From: Lachnospiraceae bacterium
GTDB lineage: Bacteria > Bacillota > Clostridia > Lachnospirales > Lachnospiraceae
Reading direction: 5' to 3'
DNA: 64,000 bases
Assembly (NCBI GenBank): GCA_024697595.1
Contig: JAILFK010000018.1
Location: 55,073-119,072 of the forward strand
The position numbers and the translations under genes were made by a program. The notes beneath the pieces were generated by a model. It searched no databases. It was given only the letters and a program-made list of their open reading frames with translations, and had not been told where the DNA came from. Positions 21,401 to 26,300 of this stretch are shown one piece after another (within the stretch, counting starts at the first letter, position 1; each line of letters starts with the position of its first letter).

Positions 21401-22765
21401 CTTACTAATAGCTTTGCTTGTGTCAATCGCACTATTGACCTCATTATAATCCTCTGATAAATACCATCCGCCGAAATTATATTTCGTTCTTGAAGCTGAA
21501 TTCAAATCAAAAATTTTGTTTGAATTGCCTAAAATAAACTGACTTGTCTCAGCAGGTTCACTGTTTTGATAAACATTGTGATACACAATCTGTGTAACGG
21601 CGATAGAATTCTCGCTAACACCTACATTATCAAAATCATCTTTTACATATAATTTATATAGTCCATTAGCTGTCGGAACATAGTCAAATTTAAATGTGGT
21701 ATTCTCGCCATCTATAACTTTATTAGCATCAGTAACTGATACCCATTCAGAATCCGCTATATCACCGGCGTTTTCTGCTGTGGAAAAAGCAAAACTTACA
21801 ATCGCATCATCATCATCTGTCGCAGTCGCCTCAATCGCTTCGCCTGAATTATTTACTACATATTCTGTTATAGTAGGTGCATTTTCATTTCTCACATCAA
21901 TTGTAGCTACCGACGTGTCAAATGTTGCCATTTCGCTATTGTTATAACAGACATTACTGGCATTTCCATTACTATCCGTTCCACTTCCAGCTACAGCCTG
22001 TACAGAAAAAGAATACTTACCATAATTTTTGTTTGCAATGGCTTCTTGAATAAATTCAGAAAAATCATACTGTGCATCTGTCACAGTATCTGTTTGTCCT
22101 TCGACTGCCTCGCCATCTTTTAATAATGAAACCTGATATTGTACTTTAGTATCAGAAACCAAAGTCGCGCCAGCAGTTGTTTGGTTTACAGCGTTCCATT
22201 TCGCTATATATTTATCAGTTTCAGATGTATCCCAAGATAATCCTGATGGAGCATTAAATGTCGGTTTTGATATCGTAATTCCGTACTGATCATCAAAACC
22301 AGATGCCACATCATCAGAACCTGTTCGTACAAAAGCCAAATAATATGATCCCGGCGCAATACCAGTTGTAACATTATTAGATGAATCTGTAGAAATAACA
22401 TTGGTATCATTCCCCACCATTCCGCCAAAAGCTTCAATAGCTTTGTCTTTGCCTTGATTTGAGGAAATAGAATCAAAAGTAGACTTGTCATAATAGTAAA
22501 ACTTTACAACATCTCCAGCATTTGTAGCCGAGGTCCTCATTGTATAATTATCACCATATGGAATTGTAAGATTTGATTGAATGCTTCCACTAGAAGTAGT
22601 GGCAGATTGTTCTGTAACAATATTCGAAGACACTAAAATATCCTCACTACTAGCATCTGCTATAAGCGAGGTAAAATTACTCAACATTGTGTTATCCATA
22701 GTAAGACATAACACAACAGCCAATATGAAACTGCTTAGCCTTTTAAATAAACCTTTTCGTTTCAT
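425..22765 (-). CDS. Giant secreted multi-domain surface protein (7446 aa; MBG/YDG, Ig-like, Fn3-like and InlB-like repeats)
   Basis: One open frame encodes 7446 residues. The ATG at 22765 follows GGAG with 7-base spacing; an upstream in-frame TTG at 22786 lacks a site. Residues 1-40 form a signal peptide (KRKGLFKRLSS, then a hydrophobic stretch, ending near ADA). Fn3-like modules start near 174, 984, 4408 and 4863. Ig-like segments lie near 539 (YHWYKF) and 5043 (YQWMKDG). InlB-like segments with GW or GWY motifs lie near 430, 1340-1920 and 6760. An array alternating YDGT (YDG) and YG (MBG) domains spans about 3190-4405. A dockerin-like calcium loop (DINRDGVVNSDD) is near 2160. Two SDKAGNV Ig-like modules are near 5916 and 6904. 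The C-terminus has three hydrophobic helices (about 7356-7375, 7386-7407, 7408-7426) and an acidic tail, with no LPXTG. Such modules are known from adhesins and biofilm proteins; adhesion here is inference. The ligand is unknown and the gene appears intact. Confidence 0.93.
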   Translation of the reverse strand: MKRKGLFKRLSSFILAVVLCLTMDNTMLSNFTSLIADASSEDILVSSNIVTEQSATTSSGSIQSNLTIPYGDNYTMRTSATNAGDVVKFYYYDKSTFDSISSNQGKDKAIEAFGGMVGNDTNVISTDSSNNVTTGIAPGSYYLAFVRTGSDDVASGFDDQYGITISKPTFNAPSGLSWDTSETDKYIAKWNAVNQTTAGATLVSDTKVQYQVSLLKDGEAVEGQTDTVTDAQYDFSEFIQEAIANKNYGKYSFSVQAVAGSGTDSNGNASNVCYNNSEMATFDTSVATIDVRNENAPTITEYVVNNSGEAIEATATDDDDAIVSFAFSTAENAGDIADSEWVSVTDANKVIDGENTTFKFDYVPTANGLYKLYVKDDFDNVGVSENSIAVTQIVYHNVYQNSEPAETSQFILGNSNKIFDLNSASRTKYNFGGWYLSEDYNEVNSAIDTSKAISKVNLGDSLVAVSDGQIGIVKGSKLDVYASWLPQALKFSSISSDDYVWNGSSDTFSAVNKYYDGNSENITVVMNAMDNPVTYHWYKFVDGVNDVEITGDAVVTESNTKTKLTVKNTTDSGNYYVKAVSTDIDGNPIEITSPMINVFINKRTVNLRLNNKTITYGDAAPSEDSYTYSLNPDDNTGQNEGFVDGESLDDVSKILGYEKGTITCTYNPLNANFRNANAVGYDITGTGFKADNYNISVISARLIVNKKNVNELNSGVLLQFKDGENYLDELHTPYTGSAITPEIVVRDSNNAAKGDSEAFVIPFTEGALDNDYEVTFTSNVNAGVATVTINFENGTNYTGTLSKTFVIDKATFDTNITIQCSGGSHADREWTYGETGSVVGIDNNPGNGSVEIHYLSGENDTTTMPINAGTYIVYAVIGETDNYQGLTTSKESNDNNTFTINPYTLTFTANSGTFEYDGNEHTVSGYTQEGEFQYADSMKYASVVGSRTDIGTSDNNITVALSDTTVASNYNIVYVPGHIEITAKALKNPSTFNWGDTVGGVNWIAVTRTNVEIQYRLRLYRVTVDEEGNDVYTLVDLDNDTNTTDDYIQTADTEYNFKDIIHADAEKYYETNNINSSLGYTTTIQTISAGGSAQGNYCESTESNKLATKYISYVTLNVDENTVDAASFGESDHAILICGESIQLNTTKKEGYDAPSATFNNEYLSVSETGIENVLNVLFKSNCNNPKDAKNQIVNLGADDSKPTITSFAVENVSDLTGFRYTFVGYDDTRVVQYAVSTATTAENVTDGEWNDISNPKKGATDEITGTITNPTTDKDYYIYVKDNVGGTDRVKLGKVYSVSFENGKTNSENESLYGGSMDTIYRLAGTEITLPENAFTKKGFAFKNWNGAITVVSTDSHGNETESLQQILIGNGGKFATDSNAVMTATWSSEEYTYEVQYYEMDVNGVYSSEPTSSATFKASYEKNVAYGSADIQAVQEGFHLDDTKYGDGLEPTSYTITDNTTVIKIYYARNQHKLTYAKTDINGDVVSEIENYYYGQTLGSELAKPEVAGYEFIGWQYSTGSRPAEMPDIDVVAEGHFNANKTNYQVVLHMQNLDGANKLDTYTIDQTLTETNEAYHASSISYAINSTEAASAKEADASLGEIIVAPKVEGFEASKIVLSNGSASNADLSQISDSENVTTSANTKSNVATGVVNQNNTLYVNIYYTRKSYDITLNVWYDGRDDNSTSGEPLFTTKEWNYPYGYVFTEADLENINNYENINSYDAETNKPEFWGERFTAKGLSGYSLASYVDWSTGNQPATMPAGDVTVTREFAQKTSANYYIELYLQGVSTVDGKNVLNEQEDGTPIYSDTATATVTSKAEIGTTISIGAGTEIESLVSSMPKSDGHVKNNATSGTDIYVNEPGKGDPFKLSDKYELLQYYDFDRAEVTSAVVPTTGELRFKMYFTRKEYTTTVNYYAEDKLIGSRDVTQAWNTSYDINPIYYFGNAVTDQIEAPGATKNYAKDGYTMYWHGRYTLPGNPNHWPGHAYKTNEEVANSYDVTDNNRYTIMSCTNNTSYNNMRVDYDPVDKTKHYQVEVEANSSDSTYKPMTYVYGGKKYEIRVANKADIFQSSLNAVDEGWNYYPGGGKLVSEYTYRTDDNGNELLRTSATASGDVSGGAQDKSGTALYTPVTINGTTYYLYDGDKAPFGDQTALNNNIDINRDGVVNSDDHIDGIMYLTVADNRFYLGNTTTFTYEINKADENQNYVGYDSVKAYYNEEITNKAGEIRVSTGTNKPTKNESGEANNWHYTYYWYDYTNLAAVYSLDYAGNWVSSGQTVSNGGHKTGDKYDVGCTSLETLAPSGYTVEWYTKVDDEYVNKTGATNQVFGKTNTEYIGRFVANTVNNHAHISYELPEPIKKSAGSDEEVSYVTSDNVNTIAPNGSDKVSWVKCDLGTDEDDVLEKAVNAYDVVPDETKSANKYLCVSGLVKQDFKYLYGTTSNEVTIEKNAPFKAYYIDGVLVYIDQTVFTPAGGTAELAYADYNSTGLTYDKTNNKNKLKVYVPTGSHGDVGTINLYAYYSRSDSSMILDNDNTEVKTTTTDTYKYQQEVSLETPIKPLVNPGTYTGNPYTFDHWDFSIWDATLNNDEGGFDTSAEAEAIVNGINTSTTGVKTTFTMPVLKENQSLYVKAIYTPGTFSKELPYYFAKVDGSYNTSLITECKAVSAENKKAATLNINNSNLNGYVYYDTDNEPIGVSYTYGVTTYYFEDLPDSAYTVNGDDIAVNVDTIYLTAATVTTEFTSEATLDEQNYVDKISADNLQIFGFAYAGYKYKSTIANMTAAGDIDTATGEAVECKAKYNMDFAMYFNRVANLNVRTTYKVNDGGAVSAKVSGQKYYYFGEEASLKVTPDAGYDFVAWYKAEDVLEGYATDKANNSLKALGSYDLKTDISAATKLVDEDGDDTVYTFNVETAGDYVALLAPSSFTDGTDLTASISGKSNYEYGYSVKGINNKLTVSVDMTHASEATAVTGYQWYEIPAEYVTIDTENNNAITVNDESKWVELNGETGASYSFPEGKVAGKYYYRCDVGIKRSDNDRTGIVMAPTFNVTVSPFSQNYVSSQGYNDYYDGESHGISVVSHDSSFANVGPANYTVYVVDEDALTTDDNYIALKKANPQCSNEEIVKMLYDQLKGNTDSLNALFKNKVVYENRAKVAGSSNPLEYKDVELNGNNSIKVHNNYYVVVSEDPNYGIITGKESVVINPIRLVAKATSNVYSKTYDGTTDITGYVTDGKGHESTDKYRLSRGEGNKKYYTLTGFINDTEADTYTLDFDGQFAYDNAHVSDATSLVMRNLRVVKKTDGTETNNYYMDGEINLSATISQYQLAVKWDNDHTYKYNGLSQGPTAYFVDENGNRIEGNLPNAPINASDLVVTGHQIYTGSFTAYAELVGNANYSSSDFKLANYGNTNGNFEIVKCPITVTPNNLEMTYNGASNTINSYSVKLDGIDVSLQEEASYNGKFVTANDGTKNIYQKFTVSNDTSKKDVGTYTVTAKNLKIYDESGIDVTGNYDITLGSGTLTINKKVINVSGLQASNKTYDGNSTADVVYDTVVFNDSENVDNGKLQLDDSKVSATFITAENDSTPSALAADNKWVSFVIASDALVGDAAKNYTLDVDASQKLTNASIYKKEVSVGINDVTAVYGENPEYGITYDGFISGESENVISSPVAVVYNLKDSDNNVINPTSYNYEVTGNTISGVKLPVVDGGYKIGVNTTSTVVSGQNNQVNLVDGISADNYFFTWNGATAKLTVTPREVSVEGVNRDPAISKVYDGTTDATALVNKASDIRFIEATSNNGKGLLQGDTLELADVSAAFNSMNVEAANKITISGISLGSDSNNLYKSYSLANNSVEVAGEISPKPLTLELQNKEATYGAANDEIIYTARLSGYISSDVSKYPNVNIAAMDSDENGNPEYYYKDVTAADGILTITSLYDSASTAAYVDDNSDGYADNASRGAGAYKISASDFVRENTFSKNYTIASYDPTATLTINKKELTVKADDKSIVYGINNVPTTGWVYGEDKSNAKYSYSIDGFEYDDTNADLTYRVTLGYTCYESGTTKVSNTTDYKEDGYAINLTGVDQMTSPNYTFEAKAGKYMVKKQYLSVKGVTARDKVYDGTNRANIVIVGNDSNDASTYNKGLLIASCYVSTEPSTEVNLAQMIRDRFNIDSNVSDQEILDANIKIIGAYEDPDVGESKPIDLTMSLVTDSDKDYGNYLAKNYVLYNDENMKATLAANGVANAELCQDKVPAGIAKINQRKIRFKANDKTIKYGTNLSDDTNSSNYYSWKSVTPIVADVDGKTDEYNKYTDGFAKGVVRDENGNVIDYSADSDTIDSFKLADGVSEPGYVLHDYKANDTDGYSPVGNYVISPAKIVAKVFKIGSTANYDVKSGDPDKATDEVDGGVNGTLTVVKNKLKTPVVTWSNADAGVATWSASPKIGAVNVAKYTYKLYKNGESTPVATGEVDADKTSVNLLETIRSNGAGTYTLGVTAVAVTGDVNVNNKNVADSEEGKTDQNNTDGAIEQIYARNVSFAFASDDVTTEASTNVKTTKVGSADVGNPYVVVDGESGVDLVANWSKMADSTEYKSGYKLKSITAQSGEDTLEGLTITNGTGSDADGQNGRYAGTFAIPVGQINNSNDIAITIGLDKRVATLSGSITSLRDSVMYGYTYEGAPKYTINVTSDTDDATDAYTYTYEWSYKKGVLSPVKMQSSESPTVNTSDSWVGLNKNNKGFNVYKNNKGEVLSYKVLCKVIATRKDNGESITKTFDSTMTINPANIDAVTVNIAGWTYGEARNTPKLSVYIEELEGENYSGSEYLTYEYREDKLLADWSEVAPVNPGNYQVRAVIKGAPNYADRTTDPTDYTISKAKLATPTNLLNEASNKAAYGLAKWNTVPTFAENAGAIGASDSSVTVGYVVKLYSCDDSYNIKELIKTYEQSDVDLTTYASSNQACLDMSADMNEKGKYCYTVQAIANDTDALANNETDIHSAYCDDSEVTSQKNMEVSDVIEVHISTDPNGDDLVENGKVDREYNSQSLTMKVKSSTSGFAYQWMKDGVAISGATDSTYTIKYVGDSGVYSCRLISQEKTYDTTYVTVKITPRPIVLSSVNAEKSYDGTPLTLDGWWIKQSGNESGNNHKCISTNSNADGNKTDNDVILDSNSSVISTNTVTGVNVVGTQTNATTGVDNVIDYSNVVIKEGEVVVYNSDMVTAETANYTISVEPGKLVINKANQTIDTTATTDTTAELVKSYTFDGKSHNLTGAFAYGLGGVTDTTTGDMENPGVGTITYAFNTSSSMNENADGSELSDVTQISAGKKVIRITAAETLNYSTTSVDVVLHVIPKQLANIANDSTSYGVNVNGISVEDIADVDYSGEAYTPTPTVTFKVDEDTSYTLDGDDLTYSYSNNVNAGIATVTITGKNNYAGVITKTFNINKVNQSIDTDSVTKTFTYDGKPHSLDGAFAYGVNGKTDINIGSATEPGVGAITYAFNNAASENVTSDGSASSDVDQTNVGKKIITVTAAETLNYNAATISLPLEVTKKNIGNNTSFSEGITVDDVTGLVYNGTYQMPEPAVKYTVGNDVIILTKGNDFDYSYTDNVHAGEATIKITAEGNYDGEIIKTFNIAKKDLKLKSDSAERVYNYSPLTAHGYTIDNVAGLASNDSIVENTPSYTGTQTDVLYTNDQVGSSKNNFGSVEIKNSVDAIGTTTDDYNITYITGDLKVTPRGNIGEKTTFSAKMTLGGVEYANNAFNHLDNNALIEPVITIYDDRSDINSNWTELYELTKGTDYEITGTTSAKEVNPIGENYTFTVTLKGNYQGSFDVNWSIKDVKDPTAKITIGSNWWDSLLETVTFGIYKKEVTDVKLEAEDEVGGSGIDKIYYYVMDKTSTKSKMTLGELQALDASSWTEISNGNTFSISPEREVVVYAKVSDKAGNVTYISSNGVVLETIPPTITGISAGKTYCLEHGFSVSDNYEVDSVKVNGYTVLPINGVYTLAAVDTFGKIAVESGASNSILVTDKAGNTTEYTGIVINATHTWLLSNDGADKAVAKCAIDTCGDYHNASDITAIINATSKTYDGAPVNATITKSDKFSGFDTQLIVDDIKYYKTSSANETSGGTLLSGAPKNAGYYYAEAVVTTSTSNSSVVISKPFEITPVDISDNNIGTLTIEPNHFTYDASTHGPTSIIVKAKVDGVDTTLVENQDYKLTNDVENHKQKTAVEVGTYTIEVVGKGNFTGSRSVTYEIEDEARPTITGIEQYDNTTTPKTGIYCEDKTVKIADPNLTSVVITKRVGTSTSDETVVNDTFTISDRNTSGVDIGKVVGEYTLTGDDGVDGTDSGVLYTITATDVSSNVITYKVMLYEDHAFTNYVPDETAGSYHKTKTACCNHECGATDVADTPWGTIEWDYRYEYPTDNGLVNGVQEVENRATFARIRLIRVSDGQTIATKIVKCDDECGVPAGANAKDVGSVKYYFNTYDPNNASYNLLDLDGDVGTTPIPHYDESGNEIGYIIDASPIKKLADGSFVGTDEYNFEEHQSFNDADDMGYKKVFNYTLGCFNLPWEVTISDIPVVDGVALVPDSINVKVLYAEDENAQASDYAVITQQAGGTSEGTSCAKSDVVINDDGTASAKYTGYFPVWRFQAGTHDTYYHRIQVVAFNYAGSKFDLDNDEKYKSICDDDHVNHTVYYDKDADAASGTIKLDLSNLTVPSVIFDYNLGSDIINQAVEPNISSPHMISKTRSEYDNAKANGTDFVTADEINSRNPVGRANYNFLGWYTLPSDGTKVSKYGVDELKNPTRVYAHWKETVKPNASITMTSDQVGSTEFIDSSNINFDTYYNAKQVVTINAVDDGMVNGVQTGVINSGIDKIEYKIIDATLESAISENDLSSVTDWTTYTKPLNINANGRYIVYAKISDKAGNVRYISTDGFNVDVVLPSITGVTSNKNYCEAKEITFSDENLVAVTVNGNPIDISTGKYTLVADGTTYNIEAVDKAGNVSKIENVTVYDGHEWSEPVFNWPSVNSKATATFTCIHDNTHVDVEDCVITSEETKAPTEVENGEITYTATVTKDGKTYSMDKVVSIEKLDSSIGDNGESLDTEIIVESHAPDTEVTNLTVDTAADTTTQFKQDETILNGNDILVYLEVAVTYLENVIKEGHEDDIEEKLLEFHEDAVVGKYLDVSLFLRINNSEPEKLPTTYHNPLTLEVQLDEELKNTNPDVERHFTVVRVHDYEENGVVKSKADILPTEYDTEKNTIKFTTNLFSTYAICYYDTDIKTANDDNSISNDGDSNENDNATNVVNVSESNIAENISTRNGMIAGNIDINSDSTKGVHANTKIKDNITDNTKDHSDKQDTDIVDGRYHGDVHDCYWHIIILIITIGEVVILLVLKKNKRNKKYRFLTIIVGGILDIICVYLGCCYLDIPFAIIGTVISLLVLLLKKKKDEDEDGEDTLEAQNSAK
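5925..7099 (-). repeat. Tandem two-copy repeat inside the giant protein (about 200 residues per unit)
   Basis: Two neighbouring segments begin NQTIDT (near 7099) and NQSIDT (near 6484) and run in parallel. Each carries a TFDGK/TYDGK-type motif, GAFAYG, a PGVG-ITYAFN motif, ITAAETLNY, and then an MBG-like half with NVNAGIATVTI or NVHAGEATIKI. The shared GAFAYG codons are 594 bases apart. The DNA copies have clearly diverged, so the duplication is not recent. Confidence 0.75.
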
Positions 22766-22832
22766 CCCTGTTCTCCAACACACCAATGGAGATTTTATAT
22801 TATTTTTAAATCAAAAATATTTATAAAGTCTC

Positions 22833-22871
22833 ATAATATATAATCTCGATATATACGCAATTAATATATCG
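22833..22871 (-). promoter_or_regulatory. Candidate promoter of the giant gene with a dyad over the -35 region
   Basis: Read on the minus strand, TTGCGT (22860-22855) and TATTAT (22838-22833) are 16 bases apart, a fair sigma-A pair about 70 bases before the start codon. An 8-base inverted repeat, CGATATAT (22847-22854) and ATATATCG (22864-22871), brackets the -35 element and could be a repressor or activator site. Promoters are hard to score in DNA this AT-rich. Confidence 0.35.
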
Positions 22872-22905
22872 TAAAATTTCCAAAATCTATTAATATTTAT
22901 ACATA

Positions 22906-22942
22906 AAAAAACAGCGTTTTGTCAAGCAAAAACGCTGTTTTT
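22906..22942 (-). terminator. Rho-independent terminator of tpiA
   Basis: Near-perfect hairpin: AACAGCGTTTT and AAAACGCTGTT arms with a 7-base loop (gtcaagc) and T-runs on both sides. It lies about 65 bases after the tpiA stop codon. It is symmetric, but nothing on the plus strand needs it. Confidence 0.85.
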
Positions 22943-23006
22943 AAAAGCTATACACATTTATTTCACACTTTAGTACACATTAAAATTTGAAATGTATATT
23001 AAGTGA

Positions 23007-23753
23007 TTAATAATTTACAATTTTTCCAAAATCAGCTTTGAGAGAAGCTCCACCAACTAATCCACCATCAATATTTGGCTTTGCAAAAAGTTCAGCTGCA
23101 TTTGAAGCATTTACAGATCCGCCATATTGAATGCGAACTGCATCTGCTGTTGCCTGATCATACATCTCAGCAATGCACTCTCTGATTCCGCAGCATACTT
23201 CCTCTGCCTGGTCAGATGTAGCTGTCTTTCCAGTTCCAATAGCCCAAATTGGTTCATAGGCAATAACAAGTTTTGCCACATCGCTTGCAGCGACACCAGC
23301 AAGATCAGACTTAATCTGAAGACGAATCCAATCCATTGTCACACCCATCTCTCTCTGCTCAAGTGTCTCTCCACAGCAAAGGATTGGTGTAAGACCTTTT
23401 TCAATTGCCTTCTTAACCTTTTTATTCAAAAACTCATCAGTCTCACCAAAGTATTCTCTTCTCTCTGAATGACCGATTACAACATACTCAACACCTGCGT
23501 CCACAAGCATATCTGCAGAAATCTCTCCAGTATAAGCACCCTTGTCCTCAATATAGAGATTCTCTGCTCCAACTTTTACATTTGTACCCTTAACCGCTTC
23601 AACAACAGGTACTATATCAATTGCAGGAACACAATAAACAACATCCACACTGTCTGATGTAACGAGTGGCTTTAATTCCTCAACTAATTTAACTGCCTCG
23701 CTTGGAGTCATATTCATTTTCCAATTTCCAGCAACAATTTTTCTTCTTGCCAT
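23007..23753 (-). CDS. tpiA: Triosephosphate isomerase
   Basis: Interconverts dihydroxyacetone phosphate and glyceraldehyde 3-phosphate in cytosolic glycolysis. At 248 residues it is full length for the family. The catalytic set is visible: Lys12 in NWKMN, His95 in IGHSERR, and Glu167 in the [12 protein letters not shown] flexible loop. The phosphate-binding GGSVN motif is near the C-terminus. ATG at 23753 follows AGGAGG at good spacing. It is the last gene of the gap-pgk-tpiA block, 79 bases after pgk with a strong hairpin in between, and is followed by a terminator. No separate promoter is obvious, so it is probably co-transcribed with pgk. Confidence 0.97.
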   Translation of the reverse strand: MARRKIVAGNWKMNMTPSEAVKLVEELKPLVTSDSVDVVYCVPAIDIVPVVEAVKGTNVKVGAENLYIEDKGAYTGEISADMLVDAGVEYVVIGHSERREYFGETDEFLNKKVKKAIEKGLTPILCCGETLEQREMGVTMDWIRLQIKSDLAGVAASDVAKLVIAYEPIWAIGTGKTATSDQAEEVCCGIRECIAEMYDQATADAVRIQYGGSVNASNAAELFAKPNIDGGLVGGASLKADFGKIVNY

Positions 23754-23787
23754 TTTTATAAACCTCCTGTATTTTCCAAACTATAAT

Positions 23788-23816
23788 CATGGCAAGGTCC
23801 CAAAAACCTTGCCATG
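23788..23816 (-). other. Perfect hairpin between pgk and tpiA (no T-run)
   Basis: CATGGCAAGGT (23788-23798) is exactly inverted as ACCTTGCCATG (23806-23816) around a 7-base loop. It lacks the T-tract of a terminator, so it more likely protects or delimits the processed pgk-tpiA mRNA, or pauses polymerase. Function is inference. Confidence 0.6.
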
Positions 23817-23832
23817 AAATCAATACATATTT

Positions 23833-25032
23833 TTATTTATCATTTGCTGCAGCTACACCTGGAAGTTCCTTACCCTCAAGGAATTCAAGTGACGCTCCAC
23901 CACCTGTAGAGATATGAGTCATCTTATCTCCGAAGCCTAAGTTATTTGCAGCTGAAGCTGAATCTCCACCACCGATGATAGTTGTTCCATCAATATTGGC
24001 AAGAGCTTCGCAAACAGCGATTGTACCCTTTGCAAAATTAGGCATCTCAAAGCATCCCATAGGTCCGTTCCAAACAACTGTCTTTGCATCTGAAATTGCA
24101 TTTACGAATAATTCACATGATTTTGGTCCGATATCCAATCCTTCCATATCGCTAGGGATTTCTCCACGACCAACAACCTTGAAGTTACAATCATTTGAGA
24201 AGTCATCTCCTACAACTGTATCGATAGGAATTAAAAGTTTAACTCCCTTCTCCTCAGCCTTCTTCTCCATCTTCAAGCAGTAATCAATATAATCCTTCTC
24301 AAGGAGAGATTTACCAACTTCCTCACCGTGAGCTGCCATAAATGTATATGCCATACCACCACCGATGATAAGTGTATCTACCTTGTCTAAAAGATTTTCT
24401 ATAACAGGAATCTTAGAAGAAACCTTTGCACCACCTAAAATAGCTACAAAAGGTCTAACTGGATTCTCAACTGCATTTCCAAGGAAATCAATTTCCTTCT
24501 GCATTAAGTATCCAACAACAGCAGTGTCCACAAACTGTGTAACACCAACATTTGAACAATGTGCTCTGTGGGCAGTACCAAAAGCATCATTTACAAATAC
24601 ATCACAGATAGAAGCCAAATCCTTAGAGAAAGCCTCACCGTTCTTAGTCTCCTCAGGACGGAAACGAGTATTCTCAATCAAGATAATCTCGCCGTCTTTC
24701 ATTGCCTCAACAGCAGCCTTGACATTTGAACCAACAACCTCTGGATCAACAACAAACTTTACTTCCTGACCAAGAAGTGTTGTAAGTCTCTCAGCAACAG
24801 GTGCAAGACTAAGTTTAGCCTTGTCCTCTTCTGTCTTAACCTTTCCAAGGTGTGAACATAAGATAACCTTACCACCATCAGCAACCAACTTCTTGATTGT
24901 TGGCATAGCAGCTACAAGTCTGTTCTCATCAGTAATTTTTCCATCAATAATTGGAACATTGAAATCACATCTGCAAAGTACTCTTTGTCCCTTTACATTA
25001 ATGTCGTCAACAGATTTTTTATTTAATCCCAT
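23833..25032 (-). CDS. pgk: Phosphoglycerate kinase
   Basis: Transfers phosphate from 1,3-bisphosphoglycerate to ADP, the first ATP-yielding step of glycolysis. The N-terminal substrate domain has RCDFNVP, SHLGK and ENTRFRPEE. The C-terminal nucleotide domain has [10 protein letters not shown] and the glycine-rich [13 protein letters not shown] and [14 protein letters not shown] place the start at ATG 25032 (MGLNKKS), which has GGAGG 8 bases upstream; longer in-frame starts up to 25068 are poorly placed relative to it. That gives 399 residues, normal for the family. It lies between gap and tpiA on the same strand. Two hairpins with T-runs lie between gap and pgk and no strong promoter is visible, which suggests transcription by partial read-through. 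Confidence 0.96.
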   Translation of the reverse strand: MGLNKKSVDDINVKGQRVLCRCDFNVPIIDGKITDENRLVAAMPTIKKLVADGGKVILCSHLGKVKTEEDKAKLSLAPVAERLTTLLGQEVKFVVDPEVVGSNVKAAVEAMKDGEIILIENTRFRPEETKNGEAFSKDLASICDVFVNDAFGTAHRAHCSNVGVTQFVDTAVVGYLMQKEIDFLGNAVENPVRPFVAILGGAKVSSKIPVIENLLDKVDTLIIGGGMAYTFMAAHGEEVGKSLLEKDYIDYCLKMEKKAEEKGVKLLIPIDTVVGDDFSNDCNFKVVGRGEIPSDMEGLDIGPKSCELFVNAISDAKTVVWNGPMGCFEMPNFAKGTIAVCEALANIDGTTIIGGGDSASAANNLGFGDKMTHISTGGGASLEFLEGKELPGVAAANDK

Positions 25033-25085
25033 CAACATATCCTCCATTTTTCTAAATAGTGTTTTCACTCCACTCTAAAACTTTT

Positions 25086-25111
25086 AAAAAAAGCCTATCT
25101 CCATCGAGATA
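25086..25111 (-). terminator. Second, weaker hairpin with T-run in the pgk leader
   Basis: On the minus strand TATCTC pairs with GAGATA around a short loop, followed by GGC and seven T. It sits just after the main gap terminator and before pgk. The stem is only six pairs, so it may act as an attenuator or not at all. Confidence 0.4.
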
Positions 25112-25112
25112 T

Positions 25113-25149
25113 AAAAAAAGGAGCCCGGCCCCAAAGCCGGACCCCTTTA
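25113..25149 (-). terminator. Terminator of gap
   Basis: On the minus strand a GC-rich stem (AAAGGGGTCCGGC against GCCGGGCTCCTTT, with minor mismatches) is followed by a run of seven T. It begins 22 bases after the gap stop codon. Its strength suggests gap is made in excess of the downstream pgk and tpiA. Confidence 0.85.
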
Positions 25150-25171
25150 ATGAGTCTAATTAATCAATAAA

Positions 25172-26173
25172 TTAAGCTAACTCTGAGAAGTACTTAATTG
25201 TACGAACCATCTGAGATGTGTAGCTGTTCTCGTTATCATACCAAGAAACAACCTGAACAAGGTTATCTTCACCAACCATTGTCTGTGTTGCATCAAAGAT
25301 AGAACCAGCTGTAGCACCGATGATATCAGAAGAAACGATCTCATCCTCATTGTATGCGAATGACTCTGTCTCAGCTGCCTTCATAGCTGCATTGATCTCA
25401 TCAACTGTTGCACTCTTCTCGATTGTAGCAACAAGAATTGTTGTAGAACCTGTTGGGCATGGTACACGCTGTGCAGATCCGATCAACTTACCATTTAACT
25501 CAGGGATAACAAGACCGATAGCCTTTGCAGCACCTGTTGAGTTAGGTACGATATTAACTGCAGCTGCACGTGAACGACGAAGGTCACCCTTACGCTGTGG
25601 GCCATCAAGAGTCATCTGATCACCTGTGTATGAGTGAATTGTGCTCATGATACCAGACTTGATACCGAAAGCATCATTAAGAGCCTTAGCCATTGGTGCT
25701 AAGCAGTTTGTTGTACATGAAGCTGCAGAGATAATTGTATCTTCTGGCTTCAATGTCTTGTGGTTAACATTGTATACGATTGTAGGAAGATCATTTCCTG
25801 CTGGTGCAGAGATAACAACCTTACGAGCTCCTGCATTGATATGAGCCTGAGCCTTTTCCTTTGATGTGTAGAATCCTGAACACTCAAGAACTACGTCAAC
25901 CTTTAAGTCTCCCCATGGGCAATTGTTTGCATCTGGGAAAGCGTAAATTTTGATTTCCTTACCATCTACTGTGATAGAATCATCACTTGCCTTAACTGTA
26001 TCAGCTAATGCATACTTACCCTGTGATGAATCATACTTTAATAAGTGAGCTAACATCTTTGGTGATGTTAAGTCATTGATTGCAACAACTTCGTATCCCT
26101 CTGCTCCGAACATCTGACGGAAAGCAAGACGACCGATACGACCGAAACCGTTAATTGCTACTCTTACTGCCAT
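25172..26173 (-). CDS. gap: Glyceraldehyde-3-phosphate dehydrogenase, type I (NAD-type)
   Basis: Oxidises glyceraldehyde 3-phosphate to 1,3-bisphosphoglycerate with NAD+. The Rossmann motif INGFGRIGR is at residues 7-15, Asp34 (AINDLT) is the usual mark of NAD preference, and the catalytic Cys153 is in the family signature [12 protein letters not shown]. The C-terminal [13 protein letters not shown] is also typical. The 333-residue length is standard and AGGAGG lies before the ATG at 26173. A good sigma-A promoter is at 26236-26264 and a strong terminator follows. This is a housekeeping gene; nothing looks unusual in the protein. Confidence 0.98.
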   Translation of the reverse strand: MAVRVAINGFGRIGRLAFRQMFGAEGYEVVAINDLTSPKMLAHLLKYDSSQGKYALADTVKASDDSITVDGKEIKIYAFPDANNCPWGDLKVDVVLECSGFYTSKEKAQAHINAGARKVVISAPAGNDLPTIVYNVNHKTLKPEDTIISAASCTTNCLAPMAKALNDAFGIKSGIMSTIHSYTGDQMTLDGPQRKGDLRRSRAAAVNIVPNSTGAAKAIGLVIPELNGKLIGSAQRVPCPTGSTTILVATIEKSATVDEINAAMKAAETESFAYNEDEIVSSDIIGATAGSIFDATQTMVGEDNLVQVVSWYDNENSYTSQMVRTIKYFSELA

Positions 26174-26235
26174 TTTAAATTCCTCCTAAGATTTGAATAA
26201 TTTCCATTCACGAGTTTATCCTCGAAACTTTTTAT

Positions 26236-26264
26236 ATTTTATCTAATTTATTCATAGATTTCAA
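26236..26264 (-). promoter_or_regulatory. Sigma-A promoter of gap
   Basis: On the minus strand TTGAAA (26264-26259) and TAAAAT (26241-26236) are exactly 17 bases apart, about 60 bases before the gap start codon. Confidence 0.65.
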
Positions 26265-26300
26265 CCCTTTAAAGCAACTTTAGTAAATTTTGTTAAAATT

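Noticed and set aside
22766..22786. Seven-residue longer start (TTG) for the giant protein
   Set aside because: The ATG at 22765 has GGAG at 7 bases and begins a typical signal peptide; the TTG has no site.
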